A DNA stretch of 64,000 bases from Thalassotalea euphylliae (GTDB taxonomy: Bacteria; Pseudomonadota; Gammaproteobacteria; Enterobacterales; Alteromonadaceae): assembly GCF_003390395.1 (NCBI RefSeq), contig NZ_QUOV01000001.1:1488001-1552000 (forward strand), in the 5' to 3' direction. The notes beneath the pieces are model-generated. The model had not been told where the DNA came from and did no database searches. It worked only from the letters and a program-made list of their open reading frames with translations. Below, piece after piece: positions 19,720-29,166 of this stretch (the stretch's first letter is position 1; every line of letters starts with the position of its first letter). A program made the position numbers and the translations under genes.

Positions 19720-20595
19720 CTATTTGTCGTTATCAATTAACCCCGCCAGGCCTTTTTGCACAAAGCTTGGTAAGGCAAACGCAGCGCTATGTAGTGCCGC
19801 GTTATAGTAGTCAAAGTCTAAGCTGCTATCAGCGACACGCGCCGGATTAAAATCGTTTACCGGGTGATACTTTTTCGAGGCAAAGGTAAAGCTCCATAAA
19901 CCGCCAGGGTAGGTCAGGTTACTAAAGCTGTATAAGTAGCTGCTTGGAAATACCGCATTTAATACTTTTAATAGCGATTGCTGAATATCCATGGCATACC
20001 AGGAAGATTCCCCTTGCGAAACAACAATGCCATCGTCGGTTAAACAGTTAAATACGTCTTGATAGAAAGCTTCACCAAACAGTGGCTGGGCAGGGCCGAT
20101 AGGATCTGTGCTATCGACAATAATCACATCGAATTTATCCCTGTCTTGATGTGAATGTTCTGCTACGAACTTTACGCCATCGCCAATAATTAAGTTAATG
20201 CGTGGATCATCTAATGCACTAGCTGTTTGTGGAATATGGGCTTTACAGGCATCAACCACCATACCGTCAATTTCTACCATAGTACATTTTTCTACCCCAG
20301 GGTGACGGATCACTTCACGAGCAGTGCCGCCATCACCACCACCGATCACTAACACGTTTTTCGGGTTAGGGTGCACAAATAAGGGGACATGAGTGATCAT
20401 ATCGTGGTAAGCAAATTCATCACGCTCAGTGACCATGATCAAACCATCATTTAGTAGCATTTTACCGTGGCCTTTAGTTTCTACCACATCAACGGTTTGG
20501 AACTCGCTTTTGCCAGAAAATAGCACTTTCTCGACTTTAAATTTTAGTCCTAAAAAGTCTTCAAATTTTTCTTCTACCCATAAATTAGAGTGCAT
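19720..20595 (-). CDS. speE: spermidine synthase
   Basis: 291 residues from the ATG at 20595, chosen for its strong ribosome site (AGGAG about 7 bp upstream); a longer frame would add 23 non-homologous residues lying inside speD. Transfers the aminopropyl group from decarboxylated SAM to putrescine. Motifs: LWVEEKFEDFLGLKFKVEK, VLVIGGGDGGTAREV (nucleotide site) and the catalytic Asp in VDSTDPIGPAQPLFG. Its start overlaps the end of speD by 11 bp. With speD, speA and speB it completes arginine-to-spermidine synthesis in this locus. Confidence 0.97.
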   Translation of the reverse strand: MHSNLWVEEKFEDFLGLKFKVEKVLFSGKSEFQTVDVVETKGHGKMLLNDGLIMVTERDEFAYHDMITHVPLFVHPNPKNVLVIGGGDGGTAREVIRHPGVEKCTMVEIDGMVVDACKAHIPQTASALDDPRINLIIGDGVKFVAEHSHQDRDKFDVIIVDSTDPIGPAQPLFGEAFYQDVFNCLTDDGIVVSQGESSWYAMDIQQSLLKVLNAVFPSSYLYSFSNLTYPGGLWSFTFASKKYHPVNDFNPARVADSSLDFDYYNAALHSAAFALPSFVQKGLAGLIDNDK

Positions 20596-21547
20596 GGTTT
20601 TCTCCTGAAATATCCAGTTCAATTGGCGCTGAAAATTGCTTGCTCGGTAAAATAAAGTTGGCAAAGTTGACTAGGTAGCCATTGCTTAAGGTCTTGCTCA
20701 CCAGTGATTTACTCACGTATTGTGAGGGGATAGTTGTCTGAATTTGCTCGGCAAAATCAACTTCATTAAAGCTCATTAAATCAAACGATGCTGGCGCTAA
20801 TACCGCTAAAATTTGTGGTGCAAGTGCTACCAAATTAAGGTTTGATTCAAACGAGATATAGCTGCTATCGGCCTGCGGCGTAACATGAATGGTTAAATAC
20901 TCACGGCCTTTAATGGCATTGAGTGAATAACCGTAAGGCTCAAACACAAAATCATCTATTGCAAAGCCCGGTAATAGCTTGTCGATTTTTAAATAAGCGC
21001 GAATATCTTCAGCCGATAAATTTGGCTGGGTTAAATGCTGCGACGCCTGTTCGCTAATTTGATAAGCCAGCAACTCATAAGTTTTATCGCTTTTGTCGGC
21101 AACAAAGTCGTTATCGAGATGGAATACATAGTTATGGTGGCTGTCCATCTCACCAAAGCGATAGGCTTTACCCGGAAAGTGACTGGCGAGCAGCTTAATA
21201 TCATCACCAAAACAGCTTGGCTGTGCCTGCGCAAAATATTCGTTTTTACGCTGATAAATAAGGTGCGTAATGGCATCTTTGCCTTGGTGCTTAACAAAGT
21301 AATCTACCGAGTTAATTAACTGGGTAACACCACAGGTAAGAATAAGCATACGATCATGCCAAACAAACAAGCTGGATTCCGACAATAAGAATGCCTTGCA
21401 GTGTTCGTTTTCAATGCTTGATAAAATCTGCGCATGACAGCAATTGACTAATGCTGCCCAAAATTCATTATCAATATCAGTTAGCAGGTTTAATGTGTTG
21501 GGGTTAACCAATATTTCGGCTTTTTTTTCTGAACCTTCAAAAAACAC
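20585..21547 (-). CDS. speD: S-adenosylmethionine decarboxylase proenzyme, eukaryote-type
   Basis: 320 residues with a GTG start behind AGAGGG. It makes the aminopropyl donor for spermidine. Unlike the 264-residue E. coli SpeD, this protein follows the plant/animal AdoMetDC: FFEGSEK at the N-terminus (E4, E7), self-cleavage site LLSESS (E57|S58, serine becoming the pyruvoyl group), catalytic C72 in TCG, FYQRKN-like block (here IYQRKN), GYSLN with S208 and HVTP with H221. All residues needed for processing and catalysis appear present. Co-transcribed with speE (11-bp overlap) and divergent from speB-speA across a 281-bp repeat element. Confidence 0.95.
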   Translation of the reverse strand: MFFEGSEKKAEILVNPNTLNLLTDIDNEFWAALVNCCHAQILSSIENEHCKAFLLSESSLFVWHDRMLILTCGVTQLINSVDYFVKHQGKDAITHLIYQRKNEYFAQAQPSCFGDDIKLLASHFPGKAYRFGEMDSHHNYVFHLDNDFVADKSDKTYELLAYQISEQASQHLTQPNLSAEDIRAYLKIDKLLPGFAIDDFVFEPYGYSLNAIKGREYLTIHVTPQADSSYISFESNLNLVALAPQILAVLAPASFDLMSFNEVDFAEQIQTTIPSQYVSKSLVSKTLSNGYLVNFANFILPSKQFSAPIELDISGENHAL

Positions 21548-21617
21548 GACTTGCCCTCTAAAGCAACACGCAAAAAAATGGTGCGGTATTTTACAAATTA
21601 TTTTTGGGTTTACAAGC

Positions 21618-21898
21618 AGAGCGTGTTTGTCTTTCGAGCTTGGATTTTGTTCACTCTAAACGCTTTCTGATCGCGGCACTCACTTTGTTGCATAGTCGTT
21701 CTATGTAAAAAGTGAGTAACAATGAGCAGGATGCGTTTAGTTGAACCCCCTCAATACAAAATAAAGGGGCAGCGTCTGTTTGAATTTTATACTGTGTTGG
21801 CACTTGTTTATGGAGAGTAACTACACTGCACAAGTGCCGCCTTGCATAAAACCCAAACAGACTGCTGCAAAAACAACCGTGAAAGACCAACACGCTCT
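21618..21898 (+). mobile_element. dispersed repeat with terminal inverted repeats, copy A
   Basis: 281 bp between the divergent speD and speB. Left end AGAGCGTGTTTGTCTTTC and right end (read inward) AGAGCGTGTTGGTCTTTC differ at one of 18 positions. The whole element aligns, in inverted orientation, with 50497-50813: shared blocks include CTAAACGCTTTCTGATCGCG, GGGCAGCGTCTGTTTGAATT, ACTGTGTTGGCACTT, TGACTACACTGCACAA-like and CAAACAGACTGCTGCAAAAA. Neither copy has a conserved reading frame, so it is a non-coding mobile repeat. No clear target duplication is seen here. Confidence 0.8.
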
Positions 21899-22035
21899 CA
21901 GTTTTTTCGCCAATCAAACGGCGCTATTGGGCTGTTATTTTAGCTACTATTTGGCGTACTAAAAAATACTATACTTATTCGTGAGTTTTTGCATAATTGC
22001 GCAAAATTTTGTGAGTAAACATTTGGGTAAAATCA

Positions 22036-23019
22036 GTGACAAAATCGGTGAGTAGTTTAAAAACGATCAACACCCCGCTAGCTGCGGCACCTGTGCCGTT
22101 TGAATGGTCATCCACTGAGTTGGTGGTAAGTTCAAATACTACCCATTTAATTGGTTTTGAATTTGATGGCACGGCGTGTTTTCGAAAAGGCACTAAACAT
22201 GGCCCCAATGCGCTACGAGCGGTTTCTGATGGCATAGAGTCATATTCGCCATATTTAGACGATGATCTGGAAAACTACCGCTTTAGTGACTTAGGCAACT
22301 TACCTATTGATATAAATATCACAGAAGAATCAGATCCTGAGCATATTAAAACGCAATACCTGCAAGCCAACATTACCTTTAACGAAGTATTTGCGGATAT
22401 TTCATTAGCCAAAGACAAGGTGCGTGTATTAACCCTTGGCGGTGAGCATTCGATCTCTTACGCACCGATCACCCGTTATTTGCAAGAATACCCTGATCTG
22501 GTGTTACTGCACTTAGACGCTCATGCAGATTTGCGTGATGGCTATTTGGGCTATCACTATTCACATGCCTCAATTATTCGCCGTGTGACTGATCATTTCA
22601 CCGAGCAAAACCAGCTGATTCAATACGGTATTCGCTCAGGTACTAGAGAAGAATACGATTGGATGCGTGATAACCAAACCATAATGCAAAGTCGTGCAGA
22701 CTTTTTGGCGGCGGTAGAAGCGATAGCAGATGACAGACCGATTTATCTCACACTAGATTTAGACTATTTTGACCCCAGCTTTTTCCCTGGCACAGGTACG
22801 CCAGAGCCGGGCGGTGAAGATTTTCATTCGTTCGTTAGCTTGTGCAAAATTTTACAGCGCAAAAATTTTGTGGGCTGCGATGTGGTTGAACTTTCCCCTG
22901 AAATTGACAGTACAGGTAATAGCGATGTATTCGCTGCCAAAGTGGTACGTGAATTACTGCTTTGTTTAAACTCAGGTGCTAGTGTTCATACTAAAAATGG
23001 CGCGGAGGCTAACTTATGA
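22036..23019 (+). CDS. speB: agmatinase
   Basis: 327 residues, GTG start. Ureohydrolase of the arginase/agmatinase superfamily; with SpeA next to it the reaction is most likely agmatine to putrescine plus urea. The binuclear manganese ligands are present: His in LGGEHS, DAHADLRDG, and DLDYFDPSFFPGTGTPEPGG. The stop overlaps the speA start by 4 bp (ATGA), so speB and speA are translationally coupled. The first ~30 residues are a variable extension. Other ureohydrolases (arginase, formiminoglutamase) are less likely given the neighbour. Confidence 0.93.
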   Translation: MTKSVSSLKTINTPLAAAPVPFEWSSTELVVSSNTTHLIGFEFDGTACFRKGTKHGPNALRAVSDGIESYSPYLDDDLENYRFSDLGNLPIDINITEESDPEHIKTQYLQANITFNEVFADISLAKDKVRVLTLGGEHSISYAPITRYLQEYPDLVLLHLDAHADLRDGYLGYHYSHASIIRRVTDHFTEQNQLIQYGIRSGTREEYDWMRDNQTIMQSRADFLAAVEAIADDRPIYLTLDLDYFDPSFFPGTGTPEPGGEDFHSFVSLCKILQRKNFVGCDVVELSPEIDSTGNSDVFAAKVVRELLLCLNSGASVHTKNGAEANL

Positions 23020-24974
23020 GCCGAGATGATTTAGCAATGCAAGAGTTAGCAAATACCTGTGCGGCTTGGTCTATTGATGACGCCGAAAAAATCTACCGAG
23101 TAAACCGTTGGGGCAACGGCTATTTTGCTATTGGCGAGCAGGGCGATCTGCAAGTTACGCCACGTTATGACCAACCGAATTTAAAAATTAACTTACGTGA
23201 AATCGTCGATGAAATGGCCGCAGAGGGCATTGAATTTCCCGCTGTTATTCGTTTTCACGATATTTTACGCTCGCAAGTTGAACGCCTAAACCGCACGTTT
23301 CGCAGCACCATTGAAGAAGCGGATTACGAAGGTCGCTACTTAGGCGTATTTCCTGTCAAAGTGAATCAAATGCGTGAAGTCATCGAAGAAATAGTCGATG
23401 CTGGCGCGCGTTTTGACTATGGCCTTGAAGCTGGCTCGAAGCCAGAGCTTATTGCGGCGCTTGCGTACAATACCAATAAAAACTCGCTGACGATCCTTAA
23501 CGGTTACAAAGACGAAGAGTACCTGCGCCTTGCCTTACTAGGCCTCAAAATTAATCGCAATATGGTGATTGTGGTTGAGAAGTTCAGTGAGCTGACCATG
23601 TTAATCAAGCTTTCCCAACAGCTTGGCGTTAAACCTATTATTGGCCTGCGGGTAAAAATGATGGTCAAAGGTCGTGGTAAGTGGGAAAGCTCAAGTGGTG
23701 AGCGCGCTAAGTTTGGCCTGAGTATTGCCGAAATTTTAAATGCCGTGACCTTGCTTGAACAAGAGGGCATGGCCGATACCATCAAGTTACTGCATTTTCA
23801 TATTGGCAGCCAGCTAACCGATATTCGTGCAATTAAAGAGGCGGTACAAGAAGCGTCTTTGGTTTATTCGCGGCTTGTTAAACAAGGTGTGCCACTGGAA
23901 TATGTGGATGTCGGTGGCGGTCTAGCCATTGATTATGATGGCTCGCAATCCACCAATGATTCCTCCTGCAACTATGGTTTAGAAGAATATATTGCCGATA
24001 TTGTTTATGGTTTTAAACAAAGCTGTGATTTAGCTGGTGTTGCTCACCCACATTTAGTCAGTGAAAGTGGCCGCGCGATGACAGCGCATCACTCGTGTGT
24101 GGTGACCAAAGTGATTGGTGAGATTCATCCGCGCGGCGCCGAGTACAGCACACGTAAAGAAACGGGCGAACATATTATCGTTACCAATTTACGTGATATC
24201 GAAAAAGGCCTAACGCAAGATAACTACCAAGAAGCGTTTAATGATATTGCGCAACTGAAAGAGCAGGCGATGCAAGCGTTTAAGCTCGATGTACTATCGC
24301 TTGAAGAAATGGCGAAAGTGGAAGTGATATACTGGCGCACATTGGAAACCATCGATGTGCTGGCGCAGCAACAAGAATTTGTGCCAGAAGAGCTAAAAGA
24401 AATTCCAGAAATGCTCTCGTCGCAGTACTTGGCTAACTTCTCGGTTTTCCAATCAGCTGCGGACTCTTGGGCAATTGATCAAGTATTGCCGATTGTGCCA
24501 ATCTCTCGCCATCATGAGCAACCCACTAAGCTTTGCAGTCTAGTGGATATTACCTGCGACAGTGACGGAAAAATTGATAAGTTTATTGGTGATGAGGCGA
24601 CTGGCAACCCAATTGCCAGCAATGTACCGCTGCACTCGCTTAACAAAGACGAAGATTACTTTATTGGCATTTTCTTAACGGGTGCGTATCAAGATGTGAT
24701 GGGTGATATGCATAACTTGTTTGGCCGGTTAAACGAAGTGCATATTGTGAGTTACGATGACGATCCAAAAGACTTCTACATTGAAGAAGTGGTTAAAGGC
24801 ACGTCAGTAAAAGGGGTGCTATCAACCATGCAGTACACGCCAGAAATTATGGCGCAAACAATTAAAAAAGAAATCGACAAGCAAATCCAACGTGGTCAAA
24901 TTAAGCCTCGCGAAGGGGTTAACTGGATCGATTTCTATGAAGATTGTTTAGACGGTTACACCTACCTGAAATAA
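23016..24974 (+). CDS. speA: biosynthetic arginine decarboxylase
   Basis: 652 residues, close to E. coli SpeA (658). PLP-dependent fold III decarboxylase making agmatine from arginine. The PLP lysine is in VFPVKVNQMREV; the C-terminal beta-domain and helical bundle of the SpeA subgroup are complete, with ESGRAMTAHHS, a glycine loop VDVGGGLAIDYDG and the final GVNWIDFYEDC. It overlaps speB by 4 bp. Standard member, no defect. The pair speB-speA feeds putrescine to the divergent speD-speE. Confidence 0.98.
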   Translation: MSRDDLAMQELANTCAAWSIDDAEKIYRVNRWGNGYFAIGEQGDLQVTPRYDQPNLKINLREIVDEMAAEGIEFPAVIRFHDILRSQVERLNRTFRSTIEEADYEGRYLGVFPVKVNQMREVIEEIVDAGARFDYGLEAGSKPELIAALAYNTNKNSLTILNGYKDEEYLRLALLGLKINRNMVIVVEKFSELTMLIKLSQQLGVKPIIGLRVKMMVKGRGKWESSSGERAKFGLSIAEILNAVTLLEQEGMADTIKLLHFHIGSQLTDIRAIKEAVQEASLVYSRLVKQGVPLEYVDVGGGLAIDYDGSQSTNDSSCNYGLEEYIADIVYGFKQSCDLAGVAHPHLVSESGRAMTAHHSCVVTKVIGEIHPRGAEYSTRKETGEHIIVTNLRDIEKGLTQDNYQEAFNDIAQLKEQAMQAFKLDVLSLEEMAKVEVIYWRTLETIDVLAQQQEFVPEELKEIPEMLSSQYLANFSVFQSAADSWAIDQVLPIVPISRHHEQPTKLCSLVDITCDSDGKIDKFIGDEATGNPIASNVPLHSLNKDEDYFIGIFLTGAYQDVMGDMHNLFGRLNEVHIVSYDDDPKDFYIEEVVKGTSVKGVLSTMQYTPEIMAQTIKKEIDKQIQRGQIKPREGVNWIDFYEDCLDGYTYLK

Positions 24975-25000
24975 CGTTTCGAGTAGTATTCATACTTTTA

Positions 25001-25062
25001 TCATGTCTTCTTTTACGCCTTGTTCACTAGTTAAATTTATTCGGCAATTAAAGAAGACATGA
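25001..25062. repeat. 13-bp inverted repeat downstream of speA
   Basis: TCATGTCTTCTTT (25001-25013) pairs perfectly with AAAGAAGACATGA (25050-25062) over a 36-nt loop. No T-run follows, so it is a poor intrinsic terminator; it may stabilise the 3' end of the speBA mRNA or be a protein site. Confidence 0.5.
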
Positions 25063-25078
25063 AAAACAATTGTCGAAG

Positions 25079-25108
25079 CAAAAGCAAAAGCAAAAACAAA
25101 AGCAAAAA
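25079..25108. repeat. CAAAAG-type hexanucleotide repeat
   Basis: About five imperfect units of CAAAAG/CAAAAA in tandem in the spacer after speA. The remaining ~300 bp between speA and the next gene hold no gene that I can see. Confidence 0.6.
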
Positions 25109-25275
25109 CCAACCAACTGGTTAAATAAAAATCTGCTGGCCGAGCATCAAATTATATAATGTACAAAAATTGTTGTCGATTTGTTCGGTGAGGAGTACAT
25201 AAATTAGATAGGCGACACATGGGAAGTTTATGCGCTTAGCAAGTATCGCCAAAATTGATAACCTATCGCAATTCG

Positions 25276-25725
25276 CTACTTCATAATAATTTCACGCATT
25301 CGATATTCGCCCGTAAGTGTGCGTACTTCAGGGTATTTTGCGGAAATTTGTTGAGATTTTTTCTGATTGGCTTCGCCCCATTTCTTCATAAACGCATCAT
25401 AGCGTTTTTTGTTGGGTTCCATGTCATTGGCTTGTTCAAACACCACCATTAATACCATGTTGAAATGACCACTTTGTGGCAAGTCGCTGGCGTATATTCG
25501 CCAATCTTTAATATAGCCAAGCTCTTTTTGAATTTTTACTGCCTTTACCCAACTCTGACTGAGCCCAGCTAGGTAAATATCTTCCATGTTTGGGTCAATT
25601 TTAACCGTTGTAATTGAAAATATATCAGTACCTAGGTCGTAGTCTGTAAATACTTCTAATCTATCTTTGCTTACGGCAGAACAACTAAGCAAAATACTGG
25701 CGATAAAAACCATTACTTTTTTCAT
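25276..25725 (-). CDS. exported hypothetical protein
   Basis: 149 residues; family not recognised. A short signal sequence (MKKVMVFIASILLSCSAVSK) is clear; LLSC could be a weak lipobox or the site could be a standard cut near AVS. The start has a good ribosome site (GGAG). The mature part contains TTVKIDPNMEDIYLAGLSQSWVKA and LGYIKDWRIYASD and ends in a charged segment. It resembles small periplasmic proteins but carries no motif to which I can attach a role. Divergent from the first BdlA-like receptor. Confidence 0.75.
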   Translation of the reverse strand: MKKVMVFIASILLSCSAVSKDRLEVFTDYDLGTDIFSITTVKIDPNMEDIYLAGLSQSWVKAVKIQKELGYIKDWRIYASDLPQSGHFNMVLMVVFEQANDMEPNKKRYDAFMKKWGEANQKKSQQISAKYPEVRTLTGEYRMREIIMK

Positions 25726-26122
25726 TGTTAGTCTCCGATTGTTTGAATTTTTGTTTGTTTTAATCTCCTTTACGATACAGCTTCGCCCATTTCGCTATCG
25801 CGAAAATAGGTTGGAGCAAGTATAGAAGACAAAAATATTATTGCCCGATTGGTCAATATTTGAGGTTCTAATGGCTGGCAAGCAAATGATACGGTCAGCG
25901 TTTTTATCTCGAAATTGCAGGAAAAGGTATCGATTTGGCGGTTAATTGCTTGTTACTTGCTTAGTCGTAAACCCATTTTTTGAACTTATTGGTACAGAAA
26001 ATGTTCAAAATGTAATTAAATTGTAACAAAAGGTAGCAATCTTTAATTTATATCAAGAATTTTGGTGAAATTGTCTGTATCTTCTCATGCTCGCCCCGTG
26101 AGTATTATCATCAAGGATCTGT
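25726..26122. other. intergenic between divergent genes, no gene seen
   Basis: About 400 bp holding the promoters of the exported protein and of the PAS-PAS receptor. I found no sigma28-type element and no RNA gene; nothing beyond generic A+T-rich promoter sequence can be supported. Confidence 0.5.
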
Positions 26123-27433
26123 ATGAACTTTTTTCCTAGAACTACAAAAAAAATTGAACATGCTGTGACTGCTCAGCAACAAGCCGATATCAAGGCACGA
26201 CATATATTAGAGAGCATCAAGAGTTCAACTGCATTTATTGAGTTCACACCACAAGGCACCATAGTGGATGCAAACAGTAATTTTTTAAATGCGATGGGCT
26301 ACCGCTTAACTGATATAGTCGGAAAGCATCACAAAATTTTTTGCGAGCCAGCGTATAGTAATTCAAGTGAGTACAGAAACTTTTGGGAAAGACTAGCACA
26401 AGGGCATGCTTTTACTGATAAATTCCAACGCTTTACGAAAGACAACCAAGCAATTTGGCTAGAAGCTAGCTATAACCCAGTGAAAGACGAGCATGGCCAG
26501 ATCATTTCGATTGTTAAAATTGCAACCGATATTACCGACTATGTGCTGGCCGCAGACATTCAAAATGGCGTGGTTTCAGCGTTAAATAGATCGAGTGCGG
26601 TAATTTCTTTTGCACTCGATGGCACCATTCTTGACGCGAATGAAAACTTCCTTCAAACCGTTCAATACTCGCTTCAAGACATCAAAGGAAAGCATCACAA
26701 AATATTTTGCTCGAAAGAGCTTGTTGCTAGCCCAGAGTACGCACAATTATGGCGACAATTAAACAGTGGGCAGTTTGTGCAAGGTATGTTTGAACGTCGC
26801 AATGCCGCTGGTGATGTTGTTTGGCTGGAAGCAAGCTACAACCCAATTTTTGATAACCAAGGCAAACTAATCAGAATAGTAAAATTTGCATCAAATATTA
26901 CTGATCGCATAGCAAGCGTGAAAAATGCCTCAGAAGCCGTGCAGTCAACAGTTGCAGAAACTGAGCAAGTGTCAGAGTTAGCAAAAGGCGTACTCGATGA
27001 TTCTGTGGCAACAATGGATGAAATAACTGCCAATGTTGAAAATCTTGCCACTAATATTTCAGGGTTATCGAATCAATCGGATCAAATCAGCGATATTGTT
27101 AACACTATTTCATCAATTGCCGATCAAACTAACTTGTTGGCCTTAAATGCTGCGATTGAGGCGGCAAGAGCGGGTGATTTAGGGCGCGGTTTTGCGGTGG
27201 TGGCCGATGAAGTAAGGAGCCTAGCGGCAAGAACAAGTGCATCGACCGCAGAGATTGCCGAAGTGGTTAAGAATAACCAAACAATGACGACTTCGCTTTC
27301 ACAAGATATTAAGTTAACGCAAGAAAAATCAGAAGCTGGCAGTGCTCTAATCACCCAAGTAGATGGCGTGTTTAGAGAAATCAATGCCGGTATGTCAGGT
27401 ATAGTGACTGCAGTAGAAAATCTTTCCAACTAG
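26123..27433 (+). CDS. soluble PAS-PAS chemotaxis receptor, BdlA-like (paralogue 1)
   Basis: 436 residues with no membrane helix. Two PAS/PAC units (about 32-145 and 152-270) each carry the BdlA-type signature NFLxxxGY...GKHHKIFC and [11 protein letters not shown], followed by a methyl-accepting signalling domain whose hairpin tip is [18 protein letters not shown]. Architecture and size match Pseudomonas aeruginosa BdlA, a cytoplasmic redox/nutrient receptor for biofilm dispersion; haem or FAD in the PAS domains is possible but unproven. The receptor is cut short after the hairpin, like BdlA, and lacks a CheR-binding tail. A close paralogue lies at 29167-30471. Confidence 0.9.
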   Translation: MNFFPRTTKKIEHAVTAQQQADIKARHILESIKSSTAFIEFTPQGTIVDANSNFLNAMGYRLTDIVGKHHKIFCEPAYSNSSEYRNFWERLAQGHAFTDKFQRFTKDNQAIWLEASYNPVKDEHGQIISIVKIATDITDYVLAADIQNGVVSALNRSSAVISFALDGTILDANENFLQTVQYSLQDIKGKHHKIFCSKELVASPEYAQLWRQLNSGQFVQGMFERRNAAGDVVWLEASYNPIFDNQGKLIRIVKFASNITDRIASVKNASEAVQSTVAETEQVSELAKGVLDDSVATMDEITANVENLATNISGLSNQSDQISDIVNTISSIADQTNLLALNAAIEAARAGDLGRGFAVVADEVRSLAARTSASTAEIAEVVKNNQTMTTSLSQDIKLTQEKSEAGSALITQVDGVFREINAGMSGIVTAVENLSN

Positions 27434-27497
27434 TCTGGTTAAGTTACGGCAAAATATCGAGCGACAAAATAAGACTTTTAAAAGCGACGATTTATAA

Positions 27498-27527
27498 AAA
27501 CGAGAGATCTACTATGCTCTCTCGTTT
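27498..27527 (+). terminator. hairpin after BdlA-like receptor 1
   Basis: AAACGAGAGA (27498-27507) pairs with TCTCTCGTTT (27518-27527), 10-nt loop, 65 bp after the stop codon. The T-run after it is weak, so the terminator call is moderate. Confidence 0.5.
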
Positions 27528-27599
27528 CATAGAATTTTTCGCTTCATTGAATCTTTCGTTGCTCAGATTTTTTCGCTGCAATAAAAAATTCCGAAAATC

Positions 27600-27633
27600 G
27601 CTAAATGGAGGTTATTGCTAATCTCCATTTAGC
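27600..27633 (-). terminator. hairpin after membrane-hairpin chemotaxis receptor
   Basis: GCTAAATGGAG (27600-27610) pairs with CTCCATTTAGC (27623-27633) over a 12-nt loop. On the minus strand it is followed by T-rich sequence, consistent with termination of the receptor gene that ends at 27654. Confidence 0.6.
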
Positions 27634-27653
27634 TTAAAATTGCTCGCTGCTAG

Positions 27654-28766
27654 TTACGAGGCGGCCCTTACATCATCAATTAGCTCAAGTACTTGCTGAC
27701 CAATTTGGATATTGTTGGCAGAGCCTTGCACTGCTTTTTCCGCATCAGCTTTCATCATATCAATTTGCTCTGCAACTTCACTAAAGCGATCGCAGGCGTG
27801 TTCGTTTTGACTGATAATATCGGTTAAGTGCGTGTTGATAATTTCAATGGCAGAGAGAGCGTGCTCCATTTGGCCAGATAAATTGCTCTGACCGCTGGTT
27901 GATAAATTCATCGATTGCGATAGTGAGTTGGCCAAGGTTTCAAATTTCTGTTCAATTTCTTGTTGTTTCACTCTAAGTGCCTGACAAACTTGATCAATAT
28001 CGCTAGCACTGTCTTTCGATGCATTCGCTAAGGTTTTTACTTCTTCTGCTACGACTGCAAAACCTCGCCCTAATTCACCAGCGCGCGCTGCTTCAATTGA
28101 TGCATTCAAAGCAAGTAAGTTGGTTTTTTCTGATAGTGAACTAATGGTGTCGGCCATCTCAACTACTTGATTGAAGTCTTTTAAAAACTCTGCAGTCTCG
28201 GCTTTTAACGAAATGGTGCTATCGGCATTCACTTTAATTTCGTTTACCAGCTGTTCTATATGTTCAGTAATAGCAGTAAACATTTGTTTTAGCTCAGCAA
28301 CATGAGTACGAGAATCAGTTAATTCGGTGCAGCTATTACGGCTTTGATTTACTGAATCTGCCATAATGCCTACCAAGCTCTCAATAAATGGCACTCGTTT
28401 TTTCGAGGCCGCGTTCACGTTCGTGGCATTAGTTACTAAGGCTTGAGTAAGGGAATGCATGCTATTACCTGTTTGCTGCAAGCTTTGGTTATGTGCTTGC
28501 TTGTTCACTAGCATATTGCGCATGTCGGTTTCACGTTTACGACAAGACACTTCGCTTAAGTAACTGCTGTAAGACGACACGCAAAAGGGCACTAAATAGG
28601 TGAGTAGCATAGGAATAACTGCAATATTGGCGTCGCCAAATATGCCATTCCATTGGTTTATCATAGTTAAAATTGATCCTATGATAATGCTAAATTTACA
28701 TGCTCGTATCGCAATAGCGGAAAATGGAATCGCTGGCTGTTGCTCAGAAGAAGTTATGTTGTCCAT
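27654..28766 (-). CDS. methyl-accepting chemotaxis protein with short membrane hairpin
   Basis: 370 residues. Two hydrophobic helices near the N-terminus (about 20-42 and 50-68) with almost no periplasmic loop anchor a mainly cytoplasmic receptor; no PAS, Cache or HAMP domain can be recognised. The signalling hairpin reads [20 protein letters not shown] followed by [15 protein letters not shown], the standard CheA/CheW contact region. The signal is unknown; receptors of this shape may sense from the cytoplasm or the membrane. It lies convergent to BdlA-like receptor 1 and divergent from receptor 2. Confidence 0.85.
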   Translation of the reverse strand: MDNITSSEQQPAIPFSAIAIRACKFSIIIGSILTMINQWNGIFGDANIAVIPMLLTYLVPFCVSSYSSYLSEVSCRKRETDMRNMLVNKQAHNQSLQQTGNSMHSLTQALVTNATNVNAASKKRVPFIESLVGIMADSVNQSRNSCTELTDSRTHVAELKQMFTAITEHIEQLVNEIKVNADSTISLKAETAEFLKDFNQVVEMADTISSLSEKTNLLALNASIEAARAGELGRGFAVVAEEVKTLANASKDSASDIDQVCQALRVKQQEIEQKFETLANSLSQSMNLSTSGQSNLSGQMEHALSAIEIINTHLTDIISQNEHACDRFSEVAEQIDMMKADAEKAVQGSANNIQIGQQVLELIDDVRAAS

Positions 28767-29166
28767 TAATATAAGCTCTTTTCGTCATGGTAGCGCCTGC
28801 TATTGAAACTATAGCCGACCAAATAAATTCATTCGAAAGTAATTTGAAATGCAAAAACTATGGCCATAACTCAAGGTCTCGCTTCTAGTTTTGCCTGTAA
28901 GTAAGCGCTGTTATCAACGCGCGCGCACTATACTATAACGACTCAATTTTATCTGCTGAAACATTGGATTATATTGATAGAGCACATTGATAGGGCACAA
29001 GCAAAATGCTGTATAGATCTCCTCAATGGTTTGACCACTGCTAAATACTCTGCTTTGTCATAAATCTGTAACAGACTCGGTAGAGAATCCCGCGGTCAAT
29101 TTTTCAACCAGTAATGCTATTTACTGCAATACTTCTTATACCGCTTATTCGTTCTAGGGGAATTAT
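28767..29166. other. intergenic between divergent receptor genes, no gene seen
   Basis: About 400 bp with promoters for the two divergent chemotaxis genes. The ribosome site AGGGGAA precedes the plus-strand start. No flagellar sigma28 consensus and no RNA gene recognised. Confidence 0.5.

Noticed and set aside
21651..21917. 88-codon minus-strand frame inside the dispersed repeat copy A
   Set aside because: The frame is not kept in copy B (which has a different 70-codon frame at 50577-50789); low-complexity Cys/Leu/Phe-rich product and no ribosome site.
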